A DNA stretch of 64,000 bases from Lachnospiraceae bacterium. Its GTDB lineage: Bacteria > Bacillota > Clostridia > Lachnospirales > Lachnospiraceae. This document shows positions 1 to 8,713 of this stretch, piece by piece; position 1 is the first letter of the stretch, and every line of letters begins with the position of its first letter. Location of the stretch: the NCBI GenBank assembly GCA_019423745.1, contig JAHZAV010000006.1:46127-110126 (forward strand), in the 5' to 3' direction. Both the position numbers and the translations under genes were made by a program. The notes under the pieces were generated by a model, which was not told the origin of the DNA, did no database searches, and saw only the letters and a program-made list of their open reading frames with translations.

Positions 1-1224
1 TACATATTTCATATATGTATATGGTTTAGAATAATCTGTCTTTCCATATACTATCTGACTGGATTTTGCTGACAGCGTATCGCCTGTCTTCGTACTGGAA
101 AGTTTTGCAATAGCACCGATATCTCCTGCAAACATTTCACTGACCTCAACAGGTTTATTTCCATACATTGTATAGATTTTACCCAGCTTTTCTTCTGACT
201 CTGAAGCTGTATTATAGAGAACATCGTCTCCCTTCAGAACACCAGAGCATACCTTAATGAAGGAGTATTTACCGATAAACGGATCCACCATCGTTTTAAA
301 TACATATGCACTCTTTGCAGCAGAGAAATTGTAATCTGCCTCAAAAATCTCATTTGTCGTTCTGTTAAGTCCCGCACACTTTCTGCAATCCGGACTTGGG
401 AAGAAACGAACAATATCAGAAAGAAGGTTGGCAACTCCCTGAGCCTGAATATTGGAACCCATTGCCACCGGGACAATATCACCGTCCATAACTTCTGTAC
501 GCATTGCCGCTCTAATCTCTTCTACAGAAAATTCTTCACCGGCAAAATAGCGTTCCATAAATTCTTCACTTGTTTCTGCTACTGCTTCAAGAAGTTTTTC
601 TCTGTAAATCTCCAGGTTTGGTTTACAGTAATCCGGAATTTCACACTCTTCTCTTTGTCCGATGCCTGTATAGCGTCTTCCTGCATTCTTTATAACATTT
701 ACGTAACCTACTAACTTTTCATTTTCCCGAATTGGCTGGAAATGAGGTGCAATAACCTTTCCATACCGATCTGTCAGCTGCTGTACTACTTCACGGAAGC
801 TGGCATCATCTACATCCATCTCTGTTACATAGACCATACGGGGAAGATTATATTTGTCACAAAGTTCCCAGGCTTTTTCCGTTCCAACCTCTACGCCTGC
901 TTTTCCGGAAACAACAATAACCGCAGCGTCAGCTGCACTGACTGCTTCCTCTACTTCTCCTACAAAATCGAAATATCCCGGCGTATCCAGAATATTAATC
1001 TTTGCCTTTTCCCATTCAATAGGCACCAGTGTTGTACTGATTGAAAATCCGCGCTTCTGTTCCTCTTTATCAAAATCACTGATCGTGTTGCCGTCGGTCA
1101 CTTTTCCCATACGGCTTGTGGCTCCTGACACGTAAGCCATTGCCTCTACCAGGCTTGTCTTTCCGCATCCTCCGTGTCCTAAAAGAACCACGTTCCTGAT
1201 TTCATCCGTTCTGTAAACCTTCAT
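1..1224 (-). CDS. Elongation factor G-like GTPase (3' part beyond window)
   Basis: The translation from 1224 begins MKVYRTDEIRNVVLLGHGG and continues with a P-loop (GHGGCGKTS), a switch I region (QKRGFSIST) and the G3 motif DTPGYFDF, followed by EF-G domain II-like sequence. It is therefore a translation-factor GTPase of the EF-G-like (FusA2) subgroup. The start is set by GGAGG eight bases upstream. The reading frame stays open to base 1, so the C-terminal domains IV-V lie outside the window. The G4 motif reads TEMD instead of NKxD, which is unusual because Asn and Lys normally contact the guanine base. Role by family: a ribosome-associated GTPase of uncertain function, not necessarily the housekeeping EF-G. 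Confidence 0.88.
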   Translation of the reverse strand, partial: MKVYRTDEIRNVVLLGHGGCGKTSLVEAMAYVSGATSRMGKVTDGNTISDFDKEEQKRGFSISTTLVPIEWEKAKINILDTPGYFDFVGEVEEAVSAADAAVIVVSGKAGVEVGTEKAWELCDKYNLPRMVYVTEMDVDDASFREVVQQLTDRYGKVIAPHFQPIRENEKLVGYVNVIKNAGRRYTGIGQREECEIPDYCKPNLEIYREKLLEAVAETSEEFMERYFAGEEFSVEEIRAAMRTEVMDGDIVPVAMGSNIQAQGVANLLSDIVRFFPSPDCRKCAGLNRTTNEIFEADYNFSAAKSAYVFKTMVDPFIGKYSFIKVCSGVLKGDDVLYNTASESEEKLGKIYTMYGNKPVEVSEMFAGDIGAIAKLSSTKTGDTLSAKSSQIVYGKTDYSKPYTYMKYV

Positions 1225-1261
1225 ATGGCTGCCTCCTTGTTTTGTAAAATCTCATGGGTAT

Positions 1262-1290
1262 ATTGTACTAAAAAAAATCTATTTTTACAA
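1262..1290 (-). promoter_or_regulatory. Putative sigma-A promoter of the EF-G-like gene
   Basis: Read on the minus strand there is TTGTAA, a 17-base spacer, then TACAAT, about 40 bases upstream of the start codon at 1224. The match is to the sigma-A consensus only. Confidence 0.5.
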
Positions 1291-1392
1291 CTATTTCATG
1301 CACATTTTACAAAATATTAGCCAGTATTAATATACAATTCTGTCTTGATCCACATTTTTTCTATTCCGTCAGACTTAAATAGCCTCCTTTCT

Positions 1393-1421
1393 TTGACAAG
1401 TTCTTATGGAAATAGTAAAAT
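1393..1421 (+). promoter_or_regulatory. Putative sigma-A promoter of tyrA-aroA
   Basis: TTGACA at 1393-1398, a 17-base spacer and TAAAAT at 1416-1421. A second TATAAT lies at 1452. This is the only strong promoter seen before tyrA-aroA and would give a leader of about 55 bases. Confidence 0.6.
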
Positions 1422-1477
1422 TTAGTTAATTGTGCTAAAACAATTTTAACTTATAATAGCCAGCAGAGAGGATACGA

Positions 1478-1606
1478 ATGACTTATGAATGTATTTACAG
1501 AAACTATTTCACCTACAACTGTTACACCCCGAAAAAAAATAGGTTTTATCGGACTGGGACTGATTGGTGGTTCCATTGCACGGGCAATCAAACAATATTA
1601 TCCTGA
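1478..1606 (+). other. Short aromatic-rich ORF overlapping the tyrA start
   Basis: An ATG at 1478 sits five bases after GAGAGGA, a better Shine-Dalgarno spacing than the tyrA ATG at 1485 (about 12 bases). It opens a 42-codon frame, out of phase with tyrA, beginning MTYECIYRNYFTYNCY. Six Tyr and two Phe fall within the first 24 residues. A run of eight A at 1532-1539 lies where the two frames could be joined by slippage, just before the TyrA Rossmann motif. The sequence shows the ORF and its spacing. Any attenuator or frameshift role is speculation, and chance is a real alternative. Confidence 0.3.
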
Positions 1607-2621
1607 CTATACAATCACAGCATTTGATAAAAACAAAGAAACACTGGCACTTGCCACGCAGGAATCTATCATCGATGTAGCTGCCGTTCATATTGACGAC
1701 AGTTTTCGCGGATGTGACTATATTTTCCTTTGTGCTCCCGTTTCCTATAATAATGCTTATCTCAAACAGATTGCATGCTATCTGGAAGATGGATGTATTC
1801 TGACAGATGTAGGCAGTGTTAAGACCAGTATCCATCAAGAAATCGAAAAATTAAAATTAGAAAAATATTTTATTGGAGGCCATCCAATGGCTGGATCCGA
1901 AAAAAGTGGATATGCAAACTCCAAGGCAATGCTTATTGAAAATGCCTATTATATTTTGACTCCTACCTCTGAAATACCTGAAAAGAGCATTACGGAATTT
2001 CGAGATTTCCTTGAAAGTCTGAAAGCATTACCAATTGTACTTAATTATCACCTTCATGACCAAATCACCGCTGCAATCAGCCATCTGCCCCATATTATAG
2101 CCTCCAGCCTTGTCTGCCTGGTTCGGGACACTGATACGACAGATGAACTGATGAAACAGCTGGCTGCCGGTGGATTTAAGGATATTACCCGAATTGCCTC
2201 CTCGTCCCCTACGATGTGGCAACACATTTGTCTCAAAAACAAAGAAAATATTTCTCATATTCTGGAACAATATATTTCTATGTTAAAACAGGCAAAAGCA
2301 GCTGTAGATCAAGGGGATGAGCAGGCTCTTTACCACCTGTTTGACAGTTCACGGAATTACCGGAACTCCATCCCCGACGGATCATCAGGTCCCATTAAAA
2401 AAATATTTGCCGTATACTGCGACATCATTGATGAGGCTGGCGGAATTGCAACCATTGCAACCATTCTCGCTTCCAATAATATTAACCTGAAAAATATCGG
2501 TATCATTCACAACAGAGAATTCGAAGAAGGGGTTCTGCGAATAGAGTTTTATGATGATGCTTCCTCCCGGAAGGCATCGGAACTTCTGCAGAAATACAGG
2601 TATATTGTTTATGAACGTTAA
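1485..2621 (+). CDS. tyrA: Prephenate dehydrogenase with C-terminal ACT domain
   Basis: 378 aa. It oxidatively decarboxylates prephenate to 4-hydroxyphenylpyruvate in tyrosine synthesis (NAD-dependent). An N-terminal Rossmann fold with GLGLIGGS begins near residue 22. The family signatures HPMAGSE (about residue 133) and the helical SHLPH segment (about 197) are present. Residues from about 300 to the end form an ACT-like regulatory domain, suggesting tyrosine feedback. The gene overlaps aroA by 11 bases, so the two are one operon in the shikimate-to-tyrosine branch. The ATG used here has a rather distant Shine-Dalgarno; a better placed ATG seven bases upstream is in another frame. Confidence 0.93.
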   Translation: MNVFTETISPTTVTPRKKIGFIGLGLIGGSIARAIKQYYPDYTITAFDKNKETLALATQESIIDVAAVHIDDSFRGCDYIFLCAPVSYNNAYLKQIACYLEDGCILTDVGSVKTSIHQEIEKLKLEKYFIGGHPMAGSEKSGYANSKAMLIENAYYILTPTSEIPEKSITEFRDFLESLKALPIVLNYHLHDQITAAISHLPHIIASSLVCLVRDTDTTDELMKQLAAGGFKDITRIASSSPTMWQHICLKNKENISHILEQYISMLKQAKAAVDQGDEQALYHLFDSSRNYRNSIPDGSSGPIKKIFAVYCDIIDEAGGIATIATILASNNINLKNIGIIHNREFEEGVLRIEFYDDASSRKASELLQKYRYIVYER

Positions 2622-3972
2622 ACAAAACTATAGTAAAGTTATCACTCCCATGGAACAGCCCCTGACTGGAACGATCCGTGTTCCAGGCGACAAATCAATT
2701 TCCCACCGCGCTGTAATGCTGGGAGCCATCGCAAAGGGAACTACAAGAATCCAGGGGTTTCTGTCCGGCGCCGATTGTCTGTCTACCATAGAATGTTTTC
2801 AAGAAATGGGAATCCATATAGAATATACAAACTCTTCCAGTACAGACTCTGATACTCCCTTATCCCCACAGGTCCTAGTACACGGGAAGGGACTACACGG
2901 CCTAAAGCAGCCGAAAAATCCTTTGTACACCGGCAATAGCGGAACGACTACCCGACTAATATCCGGCATTTTAGCCGGGCAGAACTTCAGCAGCATTTTA
3001 TCGGGAGATGATTCTTTAAACCAGCGCCCAATGAGACGAATTATAGAACCACTCTCTCAAATGGGAGCTTCAATTGAAAGCATTCATGACAATGGCTGTG
3101 CTCCACTTCGAGTTTCACCAGGACATCTCCATGGAATACATTATCACTCAAATGTGGCTTCTGCACAGGTAAAATCAGCCATCCTTCTGGCCGGGTTATA
3201 TGCAGATTCCCCAACAGAAGTAACTGAACCTGCCCTTTCCAGAAATCATACAGAATCCATGCTTTCAAGTTTTGGGGCATCTATCTCTTCCCATCAGCTG
3301 GAAGACGGCTCCTGGAGTGCATCCATTTTGCCTTGTGAAGAACTCTTTGCCCAGGAAATCCAAATTCCCGGAGATATTTCCTCAGCGGCTTATTTTATTG
3401 CTGCTGCCCTTTTAATCCCAGGTTCTCACCTTCTTATAAAAGATACCGGAATCAATTCCACCCGGGCCGGCATTCTAAAAATATGCCGAAAAATGGGAGC
3501 CGATATTACCTGCCTCAATGAAAGACTCTGCGCCGGTGAACCTATTGCCGATTTACTGGTTAATTTCTCATCTCTACAGGGTACAAATATCAGTGGCAGC
3601 GATATTCCAACGCTTATTGATGAAATTCCCATAATCGCTGTACTTGCAGCATACGCCCAGGGAACAACCGTAATTTCCGATGCTGCAGAACTGAAAGTAA
3701 AAGAAACAGACCGGATTGCCACCATCACCCGCGGCCTTCAGGCTATGGGAGCTGATGTCATCCCTACCGATGACGGTATGATTATCCATGGCGGCAAACC
3801 TTTAAACGGGGCCTCAATTGACAGCTATCTTGATCATCGAATCGCTATGGCATTCTCTATTGCTGGTCTAGCTGCCCAAGGTAAGACCACCATACAAAAC
3901 GCACAGTGTGTAGAAGTTTCTTATCCCGGCTTTTTTGATCATATATGCAACTGGGGACGTAACACTTTTTAA
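2611..3972 (+). CDS. aroA: 3-phosphoshikimate 1-carboxyvinyltransferase (EPSP synthase)
   Basis: 453 aa. It transfers enolpyruvyl from PEP to shikimate-3-phosphate. Visible family motifs are PGDKSISHRAVML near the N terminus, LYTGNSGTTTRL, the RPMRR segment, SAQVKSA and KETDRI. I start at the ATG at 2611 (MNVKQNYSKVI), which overlaps the end of tyrA and gives a normal family length; an in-frame ATG at 2551 would add 20 unrelated residues. The last nine or so codons (ending CNWGRNTF) and the stop codon lie inside a perfect 26-bp inverted repeat, so the C-terminal tail is probably repeat-derived. Confidence 0.94.
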   Translation: MNVKQNYSKVITPMEQPLTGTIRVPGDKSISHRAVMLGAIAKGTTRIQGFLSGADCLSTIECFQEMGIHIEYTNSSSTDSDTPLSPQVLVHGKGLHGLKQPKNPLYTGNSGTTTRLISGILAGQNFSSILSGDDSLNQRPMRRIIEPLSQMGASIESIHDNGCAPLRVSPGHLHGIHYHSNVASAQVKSAILLAGLYADSPTEVTEPALSRNHTESMLSSFGASISSHQLEDGSWSASILPCEELFAQEIQIPGDISSAAYFIAAALLIPGSHLLIKDTGINSTRAGILKICRKMGADITCLNERLCAGEPIADLLVNFSSLQGTNISGSDIPTLIDEIPIIAVLAAYAQGTTVISDAAELKVKETDRIATITRGLQAMGADVIPTDDGMIIHGGKPLNGASIDSYLDHRIAMAFSIAGLAAQGKTTIQNAQCVEVSYPGFFDHICNWGRNTF

Positions 3973-4027
3973 AAGTGTTACGTCCCCAGTTGCATAAAGT
4001 GGTGGGTAAAAATGACACAAGCCCTGT
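3944..4027 (+). repeat. REP-like palindromic element, copy A
   Basis: A perfect inverted repeat with 26-base arms (3944-3969 and 3971-3996) around a single base has the core ACGTAACACTTTT. Thirteen bases after the TTACGT of the right arm comes AAGTGGTG (3997-4004), then 17 bases and CCCTGT (4022-4027). Copies B and C show exactly the same spacing and copy D shares the first part. It lies between the convergent aroA and phosphatase genes and probably also acts as a bidirectional terminator. Confidence 0.8.
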
Positions 4028-4037
4028 AATTTTTTGA

Positions 4038-5210
4038 TTAATAGTATTTCACTGTGACACTTTTCCCCAAATGTTCTGCGCATTCTTTCAACTGTTCTAC
4101 AAGATTCATACGAACGCTCAAATCAAATGGCAGGTTGGAACTTTGGTGTGCCGGGTTTAATGATTTTCCTACAAACAAGTGAAGATCTGTACATTCTTCT
4201 ATTAAAAGTTTGGCCAGCTTGGCAGCTCCGCTTTTTCCGTCCAGTTCATCGAAAAATTTTTCATCAAAGTCATCCTGCTCGTACCTTTTCAAAAGTCCCA
4301 ATGCCTTACCAATGGTAAGCACTCCTTCGGTCACAAGATCCAGCCCTTCTATTGTTGCTGTGGGCGGGACATTGGGATCTGCATAATCCAATGAAGTAAC
4401 AATTTCTTTTTTTAAAACCCTGGCTGCAATATTGGCGCTGGTACCTCCACAAACGACTTTCTTTCCTTCATTCTTCATAAAATCATGAATGACTTGTTCA
4501 TCATCTTCTTTATTAGTAGGCGGTCCGGTAAAAATATTTACAATTCTGCGCTCGATCACACGGGTGACTGCTACTGTCGTATCGTCTCCCGGCTTTTCTC
4601 CGTACAGTTCGAAACATGCCTGGGACAACATTGCTGCAAGTCTGGATGCAGACAATGTTTCTTTGGTACATTTCAACGTGTATTCCGCCATACTTTCCCA
4701 AGTCCATCCAAAGTTCAAAAGTTCTCCCACTCCCGCATAAATTACACCATCGCTCATCAGTACAAAACAGTCATTTAACTGTACCTGAAAACGATATTCC
4801 CGGATCTTCTTGTCCTCGATCATTCTCTCCTCGTATGGATAATCCACTATTTTTCTATCTCTTATAAAAACGCAGGAAGGATTATCAAATTCCACCAAAT
4901 ACGCATTCCCATCATGAAAAATCTGGAGAATGCTAAAAGTCGCATAGGCAACTTCCCTCACTTTACAAACCGGAAGTGTGCGGGCAATGGTCTCTACACA
5001 GGAATCAATGGCTGCTCCATTCAAAAACATGGTTCCTAAAATTTTCGATGTCAGAGTAGCCAGAATATTAGCCTTTACGCCGCTTCCCATACCATCCGCC
5101 AGAATCACAATATCAGAATCCTGCGTTTTAAGGATCTCGACCTTATCCCCACACAATTCCTCATGGTGCTTATTTAGACTCTTCCACGCGATATCAACAC
5201 GAACGCTCAT
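4038..5210 (-). CDS. SpoIIE-type PP2C serine phosphatase
   Basis: 390 aa from the ATG at 5210 (MSVRVDIAWKS). It has PP2C/SpoIIE motifs: the metal-binding DGMGSG near residue 42, MSDGV near residue 147 and GDDTTVAV near residue 205. After residue about 225 there is a domain of roughly 165 residues that I do not recognise (contains GGTSANIAARV). The start is one base after the stop of the sensory hydrogenase gene, so the two are co-transcribed and probably coupled. PP2C proteins of this class dephosphorylate Ser/Thr on regulators such as STAS anti-anti-sigma factors. Link to a hydrogenase sensor implies redox- or H2-dependent phosphatase control (inference). No STAS gene lies nearby. Confidence 0.85.
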   Translation of the reverse strand: MSVRVDIAWKSLNKHHEELCGDKVEILKTQDSDIVILADGMGSGVKANILATLTSKILGTMFLNGAAIDSCVETIARTLPVCKVREVAYATFSILQIFHDGNAYLVEFDNPSCVFIRDRKIVDYPYEERMIEDKKIREYRFQVQLNDCFVLMSDGVIYAGVGELLNFGWTWESMAEYTLKCTKETLSASRLAAMLSQACFELYGEKPGDDTTVAVTRVIERRIVNIFTGPPTNKEDDEQVIHDFMKNEGKKVVCGGTSANIAARVLKKEIVTSLDYADPNVPPTATIEGLDLVTEGVLTIGKALGLLKRYEQDDFDEKFFDELDGKSGAAKLAKLLIEECTDLHLFVGKSLNPAHQSSNLPFDLSVRMNLVEQLKECAEHLGKSVTVKYY

Positions 5211-5211
5211 A

Positions 5212-6924
5212 TTATTCTTCCTCTTCAAATAAAATGGAATCTCTAAGCTTAGACAGCGTCACCTTCGTTTCTGCCGTTGTCTCGCCAAGCAACCCTGCTA
5301 TTTCCTGTGCAACCATCATCTGTTTGTCAATAACCTTCTGGGCCATCTCTACGGTTTCCATTTTCAAATGGTAATGCTGTTCCCTCGCCTTCTCTTCTTT
5401 TGTCACATCCTGATACGTCACAAGAACGGACTCTAAATGTTCAATGTAAATTATGCTCTCTACCACCATCATTCCGGAAGCATCCAAACTAATTTTTTTC
5501 CGTATAATCTGCTCTTTTGTATCTAACACCTGAACAATATCTTCCGGCTCAATAAACTCAAATATATATCTCTCCAACGCCTCTTCCCTGGATATTCCCA
5601 GCATCTTCTGTGCTTTTTTGTTGCATTCTCGAATACGAAGCTCTTTATCAATAATCAGTATCATACTGGGTGTCACATCCATGACAATATTGGACATGGA
5701 TTCTGCCTGCGCAACTGCATACGGCAGGCACATCCCAATCTCAGCTTTTTTCTGAAAAACAGCCTCTGCCTTAGCCCGACAGCTGGGATATCCACATGCT
5801 CCACAGTTCAGCTCATCTGCCTTCGTATATTTTCCCATGGCATGTAAAACTTCCACCATCTGCTCTTCTGTAGGTATTTTGTCAATTACACGGCGATCCA
5901 TAAATATCTTTTCCATCGCCACACCGCTACCGTCAATTTCGCTTGCTTCATCACGATACACTGCCTGATCTTCTACATCCATCTTTGCCCTTACTACAGA
6001 ACGCTGCCATTTGTCAGATGCCGGGCCTTTGATGCAGCCGCCTTCACAGACATTTACTTCAAAAAAGCAGTTCTCAATCTCTTGTTTTTTCAATTCATCA
6101 AAAAGTTCGATGCAGGAAGTAAGGCCATCCACAGAAACTTTATAGTAATTATCCTCCACAGAACTTGCCTGAATGGATTTAATAATTCCTCCTCCCACGG
6201 GATATAGCTGATTTACCTTCGGACTTGGATTACCAAGAGGCTCGCTTGGGCATTCTTTCAGATTGATCCCTTCCTTTTCCCACCATTTAACGATCTCTTC
6301 AAAGGTCAGGATGGCATCAATGGCTCCACTTACTCTTTCATCCCCTTCTGCTTCTTCTTTTTTAGCAATACAGGGGCCTAAAAACACCACTTTTACATCA
6401 TCTCCGTAAATCTGACGGATCAGACGTCCATGAGCAATCATAGGGGATACCACAGGAGCCATCAAAGGAACCAATTCCGGATAATATTTCTCAATCAGAT
6501 CATTCACACTTGGGCAGCAGGTTGTAATGATATTGGTCATCTTTCCTTCTTTTAAAAGCCGGCGATATTCCTTCGTCACCAGGGCCGCACCTTCTGCTGT
6601 CTCCCTCACATCATAAAAGCCAAGTTTCTTTAATGCTGCAACCACCTGTCCCGGTTTGTCATAGTCCAACACACCCAGATAAGAGGGGGCAATAGAAACA
6701 ATCACTTTCATATTCTGCCGCAGATAACCGATAACCCGATCCATATCACTTGCAAATTTCTTGGCATTCTGAGGACAGACTTCCAGACAATGTCCGCAAT
6801 TGATGCAGTGATCTTTCATAATGTGGGCCTGCGCATTCTGCACCGAGATAGCTTTTACCTCGCAGTGGCGCACACATTTATAACAATGTCTGCAGCTTGC
6901 ATCCTTAAAATCTATGACCCGCAT
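5212..6924 (-). CDS. Sensory [FeFe] hydrogenase with PAS domain (HydS, group C type)
   Basis: 570 aa. In order: a two-cluster ferredoxin domain (CRHCYKC, CINCGHC; residues 5-55); an H-cluster domain with TTCCPSV, GPCIAKK and VCEGGCIKGP; a further four-Cys Fe-S segment starting NCGACGYPSC near residue 375; and a PAS domain near 415-540 (ITPSM-like start, ending TYQDVTKEE). This architecture matches group C putative H2-sensing hydrogenases rather than catalytic ones. An ATG at 6930 overlaps the upstream stop as ATGA but sits one base from GGAGG. The ATG at 6924 has ideal spacing and is used here. It lies between a ferredoxin and a PP2C phosphatase gene. Confidence 0.85.
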   Translation of the reverse strand: MRVIDFKDASCRHCYKCVRHCEVKAISVQNAQAHIMKDHCINCGHCLEVCPQNAKKFASDMDRVIGYLRQNMKVIVSIAPSYLGVLDYDKPGQVVAALKKLGFYDVRETAEGAALVTKEYRRLLKEGKMTNIITTCCPSVNDLIEKYYPELVPLMAPVVSPMIAHGRLIRQIYGDDVKVVFLGPCIAKKEEAEGDERVSGAIDAILTFEEIVKWWEKEGINLKECPSEPLGNPSPKVNQLYPVGGGIIKSIQASSVEDNYYKVSVDGLTSCIELFDELKKQEIENCFFEVNVCEGGCIKGPASDKWQRSVVRAKMDVEDQAVYRDEASEIDGSGVAMEKIFMDRRVIDKIPTEEQMVEVLHAMGKYTKADELNCGACGYPSCRAKAEAVFQKKAEIGMCLPYAVAQAESMSNIVMDVTPSMILIIDKELRIRECNKKAQKMLGISREEALERYIFEFIEPEDIVQVLDTKEQIIRKKISLDASGMMVVESIIYIEHLESVLVTYQDVTKEEKAREQHYHLKMETVEMAQKVIDKQMMVAQEIAGLLGETTAETKVTLSKLRDSILFEEEE

Positions 6925-6926
6925 TT

Positions 6927-7166
6927 TCATTCCTCCTTTCGTATTGTCTTAAAAAAGAAATCATCCACCTCTTCTGGTCCGATACGGTAAACCTCGTCAT
7001 CCACCTTTACACTGACCTTCCGGGAACATGCTCCCATACAAAAGGAACCTCCTAACTCAATCTGTGCATCCATTCCTTGTTCTTTAACCAACTCCTGCAT
7101 CCTTTTAACCACAGCCTCTGATCCGCGCAGATGACAGGAACTACCAATACAAATTTTAATTTTCAT
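6927..7166 (-). CDS. Small thioredoxin-like [2Fe-2S] ferredoxin
   Basis: 79 aa from the ATG at 7166 (MKIKICIGSSCHLRG), preceded by GGGGGA. Cysteines are arranged C-x4-C then C-x3-C (IGSSCHL, FCMGACS), the pattern of the NuoE/Shethna-type thioredoxin-like [2Fe-2S] domain. It probably passes electrons to the sensory hydrogenase encoded immediately downstream, whose start region overlaps or abuts its stop. It is the first gene of a three-gene operon. Confidence 0.82.
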   Translation of the reverse strand: MKIKICIGSSCHLRGSEAVVKRMQELVKEQGMDAQIELGGSFCMGACSRKVSVKVDDEVYRIGPEEVDDFFFKTIRKEE

Positions 7167-7201
7167 CCTGTATCCCCCTTTATTTTCCGGGCTTTTATCA
7201 T

Positions 7202-7230
7202 AGTATATCATCCGGTTTTCCTGCCTGCAA
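7202..7230 (-). promoter_or_regulatory. Putative promoter of the ferredoxin-HydS-PP2C operon
   Basis: Minus strand TTGCAG, a 17-base spacer, TATACT, about 35 bases upstream of the ferredoxin start. Consensus match only. Confidence 0.55.
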
Positions 7231-7273
7231 TGGAAATAAACATATCCTCCGCAATAATAACGCCTGGCATGAC

Positions 7274-7302
7274 TTGCTTTTTAATATATTAAGATTTACA
7301 AT
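7274..7302 (+). promoter_or_regulatory. Putative promoter of the capA-like gene
   Basis: TTGCTT, a 17-base spacer and TACAAT, about 60 bases before the start at 7362. It is divergent from the HydS operon promoter. Confidence 0.5.
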
Positions 7303-7361
7303 AAAATCAATTGAAAAAATGCACGGGATATACCTGTGTCAGTACAAAAGAGGTGGGGAAT

Positions 7362-8708
7362 ATGTCAGACTTTAGACATCAAAAAAGAAATCATAAAAGA
7401 AGAACGCGAAAACATCTATTAAGCGGAAATTTACCATTTTATGCTGGTGTATTTGCCAGTATCGCTATGGCTATCCTAGTCTCCGGACTTTTATCCGTCT
7501 ATTTCCCTACTGCAAAAGAAAAAACAAAAAATGAACCAAAAGCAGTAGAAGTATCTTCTAATACAGAACCTACTCAAAAATCAGCTTCCATTACCTATAC
7601 AGCCGCCGGAGATATCATTCTTCACAAACCATTTTTAGAATCTCCTGTATACTTAAATACTGAAAACGGAACCTATGATTATACTTCCATTTTCACATAC
7701 TGCGAGGATCTTTTAGCCGATTCCGACTTTGCTTCTGTCACATTCGAAGGGGCTTTTGTAGATGGAAGCACAGGTTACAGTGGATATCCTATGTTCCAGG
7801 GACCTGACGCTCTGGCAGATGCTCTTACTGCAACTGGCATTGATATGGTCAATCTTGCCAGCAACCATGTTTATGACGCTGCTGAAGAAGGGTTCCTTCG
7901 CACAATGGACGTTGTAAAACAGAAAAATATGCTTCCATGCGGTATCCGCTCTTCCGAAGAAGAAAAACCCTATACCGTCCAGAACATAAACGGTATTAAA
8001 GTAGGGATTATAAGCTATGTCTATGAAACAACCGAAGAAGGAGGAACTCCGTCCATCAACGGTATTCCCCTGTCTGATCATGCCCAAACTCTCATCAACT
8101 CTTTCAATTACAACGATCTGGATCCTTTCTATACTGAGGTGGAATCTTCCTTGAAAGCAATGGAAGAAGAAGGAGCTGAATACATCATTGCTTATATGCA
8201 TTGGGGAACAGAATATCAAACAAAGCAATCTACTCAACAAGAGGAGATTGCACAAAAATTGTGCGATCTTGGAATCGATGCTCTGATCGGCAGCCATCCC
8301 CATGTAATCCAGCCAGTTGATCTTCTTACAAGTTCTGATGGAAAACATCAGATGGTATGTGCCTATGCCATCGGTAATTTTCTTTCCAATCAGCAAAAAG
8401 AATATATGCAGGCAGAAATGCCCACAGGTGAAACCGAGGATGGATATGTGCTCAGTCTTTCTATTGAAAGAAATAAAAAAGGTGATGTTTCTTTAACAGA
8501 TGCTTCTTTCACCCCCACCTGGGTCTATCGCTTTGATAATACCGGTGCACAGTTTTACATCTTACCTGTAAATGACCCCGCTGCTTTAGAAACTACAACC
8601 GGCATTTCTGGTATTTCTTCTGAAGCCCAGGAGTCTGCTGATCGCACCGGGGCCATCATTAATGAGGGAGTTAAGAAAGTAAAGGACGCCCTTCCTATTC
8701 AAAGTTAA
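7362..8708 (+). CDS. CapA family protein (metallophosphoesterase-like PGA_cap domain)
   Basis: 448 aa. A basic N terminus (QKRNHKRRTRKH) is followed by one membrane segment near residues 25-47, then an extracytoplasmic domain. Family motifs are TAAGDIILH, the SNHVYDA segment, AYMHWGTEY and IGSHPHVIQP, as in poly-gamma-glutamate capsule protein CapA and related proteins. No other capsule genes are nearby, so polymer synthesis is not implied. The start with AGGTGGGG upstream is chosen; an earlier in-frame start would add 17 residues without a good ribosome site. It ends convergently with the HAD gene. Confidence 0.82.
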   Translation: MSDFRHQKRNHKRRTRKHLLSGNLPFYAGVFASIAMAILVSGLLSVYFPTAKEKTKNEPKAVEVSSNTEPTQKSASITYTAAGDIILHKPFLESPVYLNTENGTYDYTSIFTYCEDLLADSDFASVTFEGAFVDGSTGYSGYPMFQGPDALADALTATGIDMVNLASNHVYDAAEEGFLRTMDVVKQKNMLPCGIRSSEEEKPYTVQNINGIKVGIISYVYETTEEGGTPSINGIPLSDHAQTLINSFNYNDLDPFYTEVESSLKAMEEEGAEYIIAYMHWGTEYQTKQSTQQEEIAQKLCDLGIDALIGSHPHVIQPVDLLTSSDGKHQMVCAYAIGNFLSNQQKEYMQAEMPTGETEDGYVLSLSIERNKKGDVSLTDASFTPTWVYRFDNTGAQFYILPVNDPAALETTTGISGISSEAQESADRTGAIINEGVKKVKDALPIQS

Positions 8709-8713
8709 ACGGC

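Noticed and set aside
3944..3996. Copy A palindrome as an ordinary terminator only
   Set aside because: It may terminate, but the identical core and exact 13/17-base downstream spacing in distant copies show it belongs to a repeat family.
7713..8396. A 227-codon minus-strand frame inside the CapA-like gene
   Set aside because: Shadow of the plus-strand coding sequence; no ribosome site or recognisable motif.
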